This document shows, piece after piece, positions 53,451 to 62,160 of a stretch of 64,000 bases of DNA (position 1 is the stretch's first letter; each line of letters opens with the position of its first letter). The stretch is from contig OY723305.1 of the NCBI GenBank assembly GCA_963210315.1, positions 186,001 to 250,000 on the forward strand, written 5' to 3'. The stretch is from Rhynchopus euleeides. Lineage: Eukaryota > Euglenozoa > Diplonemea > Diplonemida > Diplonemidae. The notes beneath the pieces are model-generated. The model saw only the letters and a program-made list of their open reading frames with translations. It was not told the DNA's origin and ran no database searches. A program made the translations under genes and the position numbers.

Positions 53451-55226
53451 TCACACGACGATGCGCAGGACATCGAGTGACCCGACCGACTGCAGGGAAG
53501 CAGTCAATGCCTCCTGCTTGTCACCCGACAGCCCGAGCACATCCTCCATGGATGCACCCTGCAGGTAGGCAGACACCGCACTGTTGTAGGCGTACCACGC
53601 AGTAGAGCGGTAGTCCAGTTCGTACATCCACTCGGCAGGCGATGCGGGTCTGTCGTTGTGGTTGTTGTTGCAGAGCACCTCATACAAGGTGTGTGCCTCG
53701 TCCCCCACCTCCGTTGGCACGTCTGTGCCCTTGCTCACAGGGACCGGAAAGCCGACACGCAAGGGGACGAGGCGCATCTCGTGTGTGCACTCTGAATCCT
53801 GTTGGCAGGCCTTGTTGCAGACGAGTGGCAGGCCCACAGTCGCACCCGCACGCTCCATGATGTGTGCATGTGCAGGCAGCGTGCCGACCACAGAGAAGCG
53901 CCGCATGTCTGCACACCCGATGTCACCGCAGCACGCCTTGCCTGTCACTGCCGCTGCCGTGGCACGCACAGCCACAGTCCCGAAGAGTGCCTCCTTCGCA
54001 GCGTGCAGTGCTGCACTCGGGTGTGTCACGCATGTGCGCGATGTGTTGAAGGAGCAAGATATGCGGTCACCCACGAACAGGTCGACGATGCCGGCACGCT
54101 GCTCCACGCACTGTAGCGTAGTCGCAAGGGTGTCAGCGAAGGCCTGCTCGAAGGCGTGCAGGCTGTCCTGCAACAGCGCACCCGACCCAGACATGTTGAC
54201 GAACAGAAGCGTCGCACGCCTCATCGACAGTCCTTGTGGGCGCAAGGGTTCTGCCAGTCTGACGTCGCTTCTGCTCATTGTGTTGCTGTTGCTGTTGCTA
54301 CAATTGTCACTGCAGCTCGCCACCGAGCCAGTAGCTTGAGACACGTCCCAAGCAACTATCGACTGCTCTGCAGCATCGCCGTCCTCCCACTGTGCACACG
54401 GCAGGCACGACTTCGGGAGGTAGGGACGGTACGCACGCAGGTTCTCCTCGAGCCGCAGCAGGGCAGCACGCATGGCGTCAGGCAGCACGGTTCCGTCGTC
54501 CCCGAGGATGCGCGACACGGCGTCCACGTCGTACGCTGCCAGCAGTGACGCAATCGTCTCCACCGTGGCAATGGTGCTCTGCATCGCCGCCTGCTCCTTC
54601 AGCACCTGCTGTGCAAACCCCCTCGTGGCCACGTAGTCCGTCAGAAACACAGCAAGCCCGATACTTTGGTATGTTCCAGCAGCCGACAAATAGCTTTTGC
54701 AAGGAGGCATGTCACAGTCAACGACTGCCTCCGCATAACTCTCACGCCGCCTCTCGTAGCTGTCAGTCAGAGGGACGTCGTACAGACCGAAGCGTGTGAG
54801 GCGTTCCACCAGGTTGAGCAGCAGCCACATCACAACGAAGCACACCACAGTGGTCGCAATGCGCTGGTCCAGACGCAGCACGAGGATGAGATCGATCACA
54901 ACGACAAATGCTGGCCACGCCACTTGCAGGTCTGCTTGGTAGAAGTACAGGTCAGCCATGGCAATAGAGACACACACAACAACGATGAAGAAGATCATGA
55001 AGCTCTGCGTGAAGCGTCTCTTGCACGCACCCCACGTGACTGTCACGAGACACGCAATGGCATTGAGGTACCCAGCACATGCTCCCAGATGCAGCCTGCC
55101 TGTCATGACTGTGAACAACCCCAACGGGAGGATGGGTAGGCACGCCGCCAGGATCGTCTTGCGGCACCGCATCTCGAAGTCATCCGCAGCACCGTCACGG
55201 CTGATGACACCCTGCCACCACCCCAT
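53451..55226 (-). CDS. Adenylyl-cyclase-like membrane protein without the catalytic domain (591 aa)
   Basis: ATG at 55226 (MGWWQGVISRDGAAD). Residues ~20-225 carry six hydrophobic segments. Next comes a conserved linker with AAYDVDAVSRILGDD and NLRAYRPYLP, as in the neighbour at 55841-58009. Where the neighbour has its active cyclase domain, this protein has only a short spacer. It then continues with a degenerate cyclase-fold domain: LLFVNMSG replaces the metal-binding VFTDIRAS, FVGDRISCSF keeps one Asp, and FSVVGTLPAHAHIME replaces the FGHTVNVAARLE catalytic segment. It is therefore probably not a cyclase and may regulate one. The frame is intact. Separated from the paralogue by 614 bp in which I see nothing. 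Confidence 0.75.
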   Translation of the reverse strand: MGWWQGVISRDGAADDFEMRCRKTILAACLPILPLGLFTVMTGRLHLGACAGYLNAIACLVTVTWGACKRRFTQSFMIFFIVVVCVSIAMADLYFYQADLQVAWPAFVVVIDLILVLRLDQRIATTVVCFVVMWLLLNLVERLTRFGLYDVPLTDSYERRRESYAEAVVDCDMPPCKSYLSAAGTYQSIGLAVFLTDYVATRGFAQQVLKEQAAMQSTIATVETIASLLAAYDVDAVSRILGDDGTVLPDAMRAALLRLEENLRAYRPYLPKSCLPCAQWEDGDAAEQSIVAWDVSQATGSVASCSDNCSNSNSNTMSRSDVRLAEPLRPQGLSMRRATLLFVNMSGSGALLQDSLHAFEQAFADTLATTLQCVEQRAGIVDLFVGDRISCSFNTSRTCVTHPSAALHAAKEALFGTVAVRATAAAVTGKACCGDIGCADMRRFSVVGTLPAHAHIMERAGATVGLPLVCNKACQQDSECTHEMRLVPLRVGFPVPVSKGTDVPTEVGDEAHTLYEVLCNNNHNDRPASPAEWMYELDYRSTAWYAYNSAVSAYLQGASMEDVLGLSGDKQEALTASLQSVGSLDVLRIVV

Positions 55227-55840
55227 CGTCGTCCGCCCGCCTTCTGATTACCTCCAAACCGAACCCAATGACAGCACGTGACAGAACCCCCTGTGCAGAA
55301 CCTGTGTCGGCCTGTGCGTGGATCTTATTGGAAGATGCAGCATTTCGAGGTTGTGTAGTAACGAAGGGTTGCACAACGGCTACCCTCCTCACGGGAGGCA
55401 ACATGCAACCAACATTAGAGCAGTGCCGATTCCGGCTGTGGAGCTCCAGAGGTTTGCAATCAAGAGGTGGGAATCGGAGAGGGCTCGGAAGGGCCACACA
55501 TGAGAGAGAGCAGTGCACACAGCAGCTTGTTGGACACGCGACACCGGAAGGGGGTCGGATATGATTTCTTGCAGCTCATGCAATGAAGTGGGAAACAGAA
55601 CACATGGGGGGGGGTCAGAGGGGAGCCAGCGCTCCGGGTGACTGACGCACAGTGACCCGGAGCGCTCCATAGTGACACGGCGAATGCCCCCAAACCAGGG
55701 GAACTTCCTAAGGGGAAACACTTAGTGCCCTGTCCCACCCGACCCAAACCGACGGAGCGAAGACCCTCAGAAGGCCTGCGGAATGATCTTGCCGTTTCGT
55801 GAGTTCACAGTGGCCAACGGCACGGCCGTTCAAGAAGAGG

Positions 55841-58009
55841 TCAGCAGCAACTGGCAACAGAGAGTCGATGGCTGCCGAGGCGCGTCACTGCGTCCTTCGC
55901 ATCGGAGAGGAGGCTGCACTGGACCTCGTACACCACACCGGCAGAGGCGCCGCCTTCCTGGGGCACACGCGCTGTGGTGGGACACAGCAGGTCGCGCACA
56001 GCACCCGGTGGTGAATCCGACGTGTACAGGCACCGCATGTGCAACGACAGCGCCAGGCGGCGCAGCGCAAGGCTCGCCTCCACAGCACCGCCTGACGCTG
56101 TCACGAAGCGCTGCTGTGTCGTCCCCACGTCACCGTGCTCAACAGCTCCGCTCGCGATCCCGAGTGTTGCGACGGTGTGTCCGCCGCCCAGCTGCAGCAC
56201 ACGCTGTGCAAACCGCAGTGCGCCCTCTGCGTGTGCCGCCATCTGCTTCCCGAAGTTCCACCCGACGAAGAAGTTGTTCCCGAACAGCGACAGCAGCACA
56301 CCGCCGCTCTGCTGCAGAAGCGGCACCACACACGCCAGACCGCAGTCAACCTCGCCAAGAGTCATGCTGTTCAGTGTGGCCACAGCCACTGTGGCAGGCT
56401 GTGTCGTCGTGGTGCGCTGCAGTGCCCCCATGATGTTCCAGGTGGTTGCTGAACGGATCGATGACCCGGAAGCGGAGGAGGAGTCTGCAAGAGACACGAC
56501 AGAATGCAGAGGGTGGTACTCACGACCCTGCAGGGAGGCGGGCCACACGCTGCACACAGGCACACGCCCGCTCACACCCTTCAGGTTGGTGGGAACTGGT
56601 TGACCTGCATGTGCACCGACACACCCAGACATCCCACGCACAGACGTCCACAGTTCGTCAGGCAACGCAACTGCACCAGGCACACACACAGACTCGAGGC
56701 GCGCAGCCACGTTGACCGTGTGTCCGAAGTAGTCCACCCGTCCAGTGAGCGTGTTCGTCTCCAGCGTCACAGGGCCGTGGTTCACACCGATACGCACCGT
56801 CAGCCCGCCCCACAGCTCTGTCGGGCTGCAGATCGCGACCTCCAGCAGCGCAGCAGGCCACTCTGAGGCAAGCAGGTTCTCCTGCACAGCCAGCCCGAAG
56901 CACACAGCCGCATGTGCATCCTCAAACGCAACCATGAAGGCGTCCCCGATTGTCTTGACCTCGTACCCGCCCCATTCAGCCAGCGCAGCCCGCAGCACCG
57001 CGTTGTGCACCGACAACGCCTTCTGCATCCCTTCGGGTGCCGCCTCCCAGATCGACGTGGACGCACGGATGTCGGTGAAGACGATTGCTGCAAGCTGGCT
57101 GTCCGCACCGGGTGCAGCAGCAGGCACGTGAGATTGCGGCAGCTGCCCAACATCCGCATTGTCGGGCGAGTGCTGCTGCTCCTCCAGCAGCACGGCAGGC
57201 AGGTAGGGACGGTACGCACGCAGGTTCTGCTCGAGCCGCAGCAGGGCAGCACGCATGGCGTCAGGCAGCACGGTTCCGTCGTCCCCGAGGATGCGCGACA
57301 CGGCGTCCACGTCGTACGCTGCCAGCAGTGACGCGATCGTCTCCACCGTGGCAATGGTGCTCTGCATCGCCGCCTGCTCCTTCAGCACCTGCTGTGCAAA
57401 CCCCCTCGTCGCGATGTAGTCGACAACGAACACAGCAAGTCCGAGACTTTGGTAGGTCACCGTATTCGCAAAATCGCTTTTGCAAGGAGGCTTGTCACAG
57501 TCGAAGAGTGACCTAGTGTAGTGCTCGCGCCTCACCTCATAGCTGTCAGTCAGAGGGACGTCGTACAGACCGAAGCGTGTGACACGTTCCACCAGGTTGA
57601 GCAGCAGCCACATCACAACGAAGCACACCACTGCGGTCGCAATGCGGTGGTCCAGACGCAGCACGAGGATGAGATCGATCACAACGACAAAGCCGGGCCA
57701 TACCACCTGCAGATCTGCTTGGTAGAAGTGGAGGTCAGCCATGGAAATGCTGGTACACAGAACCCCGATGAAGAAGATCAAGAAGCTCTGTGTGAAGCGC
57801 CTCTTGCACGCACACCAAATGAAAGTCACCAGTCCCAGGGTGAAATTGAGGTATCCAGCACATGTTGTCAAGTCAACCTTGCCTATCATGACAGACAGGA
57901 TGCCGAATGGGATCACGGGCGCACACGCCAACATAATTGTCCTCCGGCACCGCATCTCGAAGGCATCGGCAGCACCGTCACGGCTGATGACACTCTGCCA
58001 CCACTCCAT
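55841..58009 (-). CDS. Six-TM class III adenylyl cyclase with a second degenerate cyclase domain (722 aa)
   Basis: Converts ATP to cAMP. I use the ATG at 58009 (MEWWQSVISRDGAAD), matching the paralogue's start. Residues ~20-230 hold six membrane segments. A linker with AAYDVDAVSRILG and NLRAYRPYLP follows. The catalytic domain spans ~305-470: metal-binding Asp in VFTDIRAS, second Asp in VKTIGDAFMVAF (Lys at the adenine-recognition position), and VDYFGHTVNVAARLE with the Asn/Arg pair. A second cyclase-like domain (~520-710) lacks both metal aspartates (VAVATLNS, SLFGNNFFVGW) and is presumably structural. A pair of one active and one inactive domain could form the usual dimeric fold within a chain. 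Tandem paralogue downstream at 53451-55226. Confidence 0.85.
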   Translation of the reverse strand: MEWWQSVISRDGAADAFEMRCRRTIMLACAPVIPFGILSVMIGKVDLTTCAGYLNFTLGLVTFIWCACKRRFTQSFLIFFIGVLCTSISMADLHFYQADLQVVWPGFVVVIDLILVLRLDHRIATAVVCFVVMWLLLNLVERVTRFGLYDVPLTDSYEVRREHYTRSLFDCDKPPCKSDFANTVTYQSLGLAVFVVDYIATRGFAQQVLKEQAAMQSTIATVETIASLLAAYDVDAVSRILGDDGTVLPDAMRAALLRLEQNLRAYRPYLPAVLLEEQQHSPDNADVGQLPQSHVPAAAPGADSQLAAIVFTDIRASTSIWEAAPEGMQKALSVHNAVLRAALAEWGGYEVKTIGDAFMVAFEDAHAAVCFGLAVQENLLASEWPAALLEVAICSPTELWGGLTVRIGVNHGPVTLETNTLTGRVDYFGHTVNVAARLESVCVPGAVALPDELWTSVRGMSGCVGAHAGQPVPTNLKGVSGRVPVCSVWPASLQGREYHPLHSVVSLADSSSASGSSIRSATTWNIMGALQRTTTTQPATVAVATLNSMTLGEVDCGLACVVPLLQQSGGVLLSLFGNNFFVGWNFGKQMAAHAEGALRFAQRVLQLGGGHTVATLGIASGAVEHGDVGTTQQRFVTASGGAVEASLALRRLALSLHMRCLYTSDSPPGAVRDLLCPTTARVPQEGGASAGVVYEVQCSLLSDAKDAVTRLGSHRLSVASCC

Positions 58010-58481
58010 CGTTGTGTGTTTCTCTGATGCCCTCCTCACCAAATCCTTCTGTCTGAAAGGCGTTTGTGTGACGGATATGCTACCATGGGCAAAGCGCCTT
58101 CGAATGGGCGATCACACCGGAGTTCCCACCCCCTCCAGTTCTACGAAACCGCAATGGCTAGCAAAGCAACATCCAGAGTTCGCTTCGCAACGTTGGGCGG
58201 AGGGTGGGGTGTGGGGCGGTGGGGGGTTCGGGCGCCGCAAAGCCCGGTGCCAGCTTCCCGCAGCCAGTCCCAGTGCCCTGGCGGGGAAAATCTACACTGC
58301 CCTCACGCCTGAGGCAACACACCTACCCACCAACACCCCCCCTGCCTCCCTCCCTCAACGGGGTGTCTCACCCCTGAGGCCAGTCCTCGCGAAATACGGG
58401 CATATGGCGTATGCAGATTTGGGATTTTCCGGAGAATACGCGTGTTCAGCGAGCACTGCCTGAGGCAGGGTAGGGTTGGGC

Positions 58482-59432
58482 TTACCCGTGGCCCTGCTGT
58501 GTGTGTAAGTGTGCCACAAACTCGTCGAAGACACACGGCCAGGCTCCGTTGTCCATGTCGTAGTCAGAAAAGTCATCTGCGTGCAGTGCGAAGGTCCGCA
58601 TCTGACCCCACACGTCGCGCGAGATGGATTTGATTTTCCGCGATTTGATGAACTCGCCCCAGTCCCCCAGGCGCTGCCAGGCGTGGGAGCCAGTCAGCAG
58701 CTTCGACCAGAGCTCCAGCGCACCATCGCAGTCCATATGCATCTGCTTCGTCGGACGGGACCAGACGAAGCAGAACTCGTAGAACCCCTGCCAGTCCTCC
58801 TCTGCCTCCGTTGCCCACTGCTGCAGGCTGTCCTTTATATCCTGAAGGCTCGAGCACTTCAGCCGGCACAGCCCCTCAGTGAACTCACCGTACCCGATTG
58901 CGTAGGGCTCCTTACAGCCGAGCCGCCACACTGCGTGGTGGTGGTGGTGGTAGTGCGTTGGGGGTGAGCGGTCTCTGCACTAATGCCCTAACGCCCCACA
59001 TAATCCCACCCGCTAAAAACAGTTCGAAACAGGATCTCTGGGGGGCTTTAGCAAATGGGCCCCTATTGACGATGGGTGTTGGTCAACTGCTTTGTTATGC
59101 TCATTCACATCCATTATCAAAGCTCCAAGCCCTGCTACGATGGGTGTTGGTGTCCGCGACCTAATCAACCCTTTTGCTCGGCCTGTGCCGTCACTCTGTT
59201 TCGTCCTGTGGCGTTGCATACCCACCGTGAGTGCGGCGGTGTCGGTGTAAGGATCGATACCCAGGTCCTCCATAAAAGCGACCACGCCTTCGCCATGGAT
59301 GGATTCCAGCGTCTCATCGCCCCCAGCCCCCACACCGACTGCCTTATACTTGTGGAACAGCTCCACTATCTCAGGTGCAGGCTCGGGTTTGGTCTCCTGC
59401 GACTGCGATGCGTAGAAGGCCCGCAACGCCTC
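58482..59432 (-). CDS. DCN1: DCN1-like (cullin neddylation, PONY domain) protein, 3' two exons
   Basis: DCN1 proteins help attach NEDD8 to cullins. Exons 59432-59222 and 58930-58482; the donor is G|GTATGC (phase 1), the acceptor cacgcag, and the join gives AALTV|VWRLGCKEPYAIGYGEF. Landmarks: LFHKYKAVG, GEGVVAFMEDLGIDP, FYEFCFVWSRPTKQMHMDCDGALELW, and the diagnostic DFSDYDMDNGAWPCVFDEFV near the C-terminus. The upstream exon with the start codon (and any UBA-like segment; ALRAFYASQ looks like the end of one) is not visible. The acceptor ttcag at 59433 lies only ~150 bp from the opposite-strand retroelement ORF1. The first exon may lie beyond the retroelement, or may have been lost. Confidence 0.82.
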
Positions 59433-59588
59433 CTGAAGGGAGTGGGGAGGGAGGAAGGGTGGCACGCAAACACAAGTGAGCACAAGAAAGGGGTGACAAG
59501 GTGACACAGCGCGACAGGGTGGCAGGGTGAAGTGAGCAGACAACAACACCACCACACACACAGGAGGAGAGAGGGATACACGGGCAGG

Positions 59589-62108
59589 ATGTCACAGGCC
59601 GACCTCCACGGGGTCTCCTCCGGGAACACCGGCTCCCAGGCCGGTGGCCAACAGGCCGCCCCCCTGCCCCCCCTCGAATTCACGGAACCTCGCAGATACG
59701 AGCTCCAACCCCTTCCCCCCCTCTATGGTGCCGCCCACGTGCGCACCATTCTCGACCACCTCCGGTGGGAGGCGGCGCTGGACAGCCTGGAGGGCGGCGT
59801 CGCCGTCCTCGCTGCCGAGCAACCCCCCACCCACGGCACCCCCCCCACATGGACTCTAGTAGTCAACGGGAAGGAGGTGGTCCTGACGGACACGCTGCTC
59901 CTCGAGGAGCAGAAGCAGAGGGAGGCGGCCGCGAAGAAGCAGGCCGAGGAGGTGCTCCGCCTGAAGCGGCGCTATGAGAGCGTCCGCGACAGGCTCCAGG
60001 AGGAGCGCGCCACGGCCGCGAAGGCGGGAAGGTCTGCGAAGTCGCAGGCCAGCGGCACGGTTGGGCGGACCGGGCGTGGTGGCGGAGCAGCAGCGGCGGC
60101 GAAGCAGCAGGCGCAGCAGGCACAGCAGAGAGCTGCCCAGCTCCAGAAGGATCTGGAGAAGCTCGCCGGGCGCCTGCGGGAGCTCGGGCATGACCCCGCA
60201 CCTGCCGCCGCCGACTCCGCCACGCAGGGCGACGGCGCGGCTTGTCAAGCCGAGCTGCAGGGCCTGCGCCGCCTCCTGCAGGACCAGGACGGCCACCGCA
60301 AGCGGCTGGAGGCCCAGCTGCTGACCCAGCAGGCACGGCAGGGCGAGCTGGGGCAGCGGATGGAGGCGATGCAGGGGCACCCGGGCCTGTCAGAGCAGTG
60401 GCTCGAAGACCGCCTGCGCCGCCAGGGGGAGCAGCACGCCGAGCAGGTGGCGCTGCTCGAGGCCCGGCTGGACAGCCACGCCCAGCAGCACGAGCTGCAG
60501 ATGCAGCGCATGGGGGACCGCCTCGGCCGCCAGGAGGAGCAGCTGCAGGCGCAAGGGGCCCTGCTGAAGAGCCTCCAGGAGCGCCCCACCACCACACCCC
60601 CCACCACTACAGCCACTACGTCCACACTGAAAACGGAGCGTGAACTAAAGGAGCACAAGGCCCAGCTCCTGGAGGTCGCGAAGCACCAGCAGTCGATGGG
60701 CGTGACGGTCTCCCGCCTCCGCGAGCATGTCGGAGGGCTGGGCAAGGCGGTGGGTGAGGCAGCAGCGAGCACGGATCTGCAGAAGCTGGCTGCTGGGCTC
60801 ACCGCCTTGGAGGGGCAAGGCCGCGCGCATGCGACGGATCTGACTGCGTCGCGCAAGGGCTGGGAGGCCAGCCACAAGGCCCTCGAGGCCGACATGCAGG
60901 GCCAGCTTGCGCAGCGGGACCTCAAGCACCGGGCGCTTGAGGAGCGCCTCAGCGGCGCTTGCAAGGCCATGCTGAGCCTGCAAGCCGCGGAGGCGAGCGA
61001 GCAGACGCCCCTCTCCCACCACCAGGCGCAGCAGCTCCAGGCGGAGGTGGACGCGGTCAGGGCCGACCTGGAGGCGCAGCGCGGGCAGGAGCAGCAGCGC
61101 CTGGACGCGGCGGTGGCGGAGCTCCGCAGGGCGTGGGAGGCGCAGCAGGGGGAAGCCGCGGTGGGCGAGCTGCGGCGGCAGACGGAGCGCCTGGGGGTCA
61201 CGGTGCGCGACCTGCGGGCCTCCTGCGAGGCTGACCGCAAGGACGCCACGGCCGCCCAGCAGCAGTCGGAGCGGGCGACCGGGGAGCAGGTGGCCCGCCT
61301 CCAGAGCCGCCTGGATGAGGTGTGTGGGGAGCTGCGGGGGACCTGCGAGGCGCAGATGGCGCGGCACGGGGCCCAGCAGCTCAAGGCCCTTGCCGAGAAG
61401 GCAACCCAGCTCGACACTACCCTTCGAGCTGACCTCCAACAGGCAGGGAAGGAGGAGGGCGAGAGGGTGCAGCGCCAGCTGACGCAGCAGGCCAGCGAGC
61501 TCGGGCAGAGCTGGCAGGGCCTGCTAGAGGGGGTGCGCGACGCGGAGGAGCAGCGCAAGCTGCAACACCAGGAGATGCTCATCTCCGTGAGGCGGGAGCT
61601 GAGCGCTGCCACAAAGGGGCTGGGTGCGTCCAAGGGGGCGAAGGGCAAACCGCCGGCGGGGCCCACGGCCGGGCCGGCTGCGGATGCCCTGCCAGCACCC
61701 ACAAAACCCGCCCGCTCCTCCCCCAGCACCACCACCACCACCACCACCACCTCTGCCACCTCCGCCGCCTCTGACTCCTCCGCCCCTGCCCCGCCCAGTG
61801 ATTCGAGCAGTAAACCCGTGACACCTATGGCACCCGGGGCACCAACAACGTCGAGCGCCGCCCCGACCCCAGCGCAGCCAGCAGCAGTGCCGCCGGCAGC
61901 ACCGGCGCCGCCTGCCCAGCCTGCCCCGCCGGCCCCACCCCTCCTCGAAGCCCTGACGCCCACGGCAGTTGGCGGGGATGAGGCCCCACCCTGTAGGGTG
62001 CCGGGAGCCAGCAGGAACGGGAGGACCAGGCAGGCCTCCATCACGGCGTACCTGAAGCCTCGTTCCAACCGCCTTACCCCCTACCCGCAGAAGCCGGATG
62101 AGGAATAG
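59589..62108 (+). CDS. Retroelement ORF1: coiled-coil protein with PIP-like C-terminus (839 aa)
   Basis: ATG at 59589 (MSQADLHGVSSGNTG), TAG at 62106-62108. Residues ~115-690 are almost continuous coiled coil rich in Gln, Arg, Leu and Glu; then a Pro/Ser/Thr-rich linker; then the tail RTRQASITAYLKPRSNR. QASITAYL fits the PCNA-interacting pattern QxxIxxYL loosely. Non-LTR ORF1 proteins are commonly coiled-coil RNA-binding chaperones, and the frame continues straight into an OTU/endonuclease frame. This makes ORF1 of a non-LTR element the best call. A host coiled-coil gene next to an element cannot be fully excluded. Confidence 0.6.
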   Translation: MSQADLHGVSSGNTGSQAGGQQAAPLPPLEFTEPRRYELQPLPPLYGAAHVRTILDHLRWEAALDSLEGGVAVLAAEQPPTHGTPPTWTLVVNGKEVVLTDTLLLEEQKQREAAAKKQAEEVLRLKRRYESVRDRLQEERATAAKAGRSAKSQASGTVGRTGRGGGAAAAAKQQAQQAQQRAAQLQKDLEKLAGRLRELGHDPAPAAADSATQGDGAACQAELQGLRRLLQDQDGHRKRLEAQLLTQQARQGELGQRMEAMQGHPGLSEQWLEDRLRRQGEQHAEQVALLEARLDSHAQQHELQMQRMGDRLGRQEEQLQAQGALLKSLQERPTTTPPTTTATTSTLKTERELKEHKAQLLEVAKHQQSMGVTVSRLREHVGGLGKAVGEAAASTDLQKLAAGLTALEGQGRAHATDLTASRKGWEASHKALEADMQGQLAQRDLKHRALEERLSGACKAMLSLQAAEASEQTPLSHHQAQQLQAEVDAVRADLEAQRGQEQQRLDAAVAELRRAWEAQQGEAAVGELRRQTERLGVTVRDLRASCEADRKDATAAQQQSERATGEQVARLQSRLDEVCGELRGTCEAQMARHGAQQLKALAEKATQLDTTLRADLQQAGKEEGERVQRQLTQQASELGQSWQGLLEGVRDAEEQRKLQHQEMLISVRRELSAATKGLGASKGAKGKPPAGPTAGPAADALPAPTKPARSSPSTTTTTTTTSATSAASDSSAPAPPSDSSSKPVTPMAPGAPTTSSAAPTPAQPAAVPPAAPAPPAQPAPPAPPLLEALTPTAVGGDEAPPCRVPGASRNGRTRQASITAYLKPRSNRLTPYPQKPDEE

Positions 62109-62160
62109 GGGGGCGGGCGCTCCGGCCAGCGGGGGGGACCCGCGCAGGAGATTAACGTTC
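62106..62160 (+). other. Single in-frame TAG between ORF1 and ORF2: candidate readthrough site
   Basis: GAG GAA TAG GGG GGC GGG. No other stop occurs in this frame from 59589 to the end of the window. The bases after TAG are very GC-rich, and gcggg (from 62113) can pair with cccgc (near 62150). TAG is used as a normal terminator by at least two other genes here (kinesin and the 9396-10251 gene). Confidence 0.5.

Noticed and set aside
60242-62068. 607-codon minus-strand frame
   Set aside because: Ser/Ala/Cys/Arg-rich antisense shadow of the ORF1 coiled coil.
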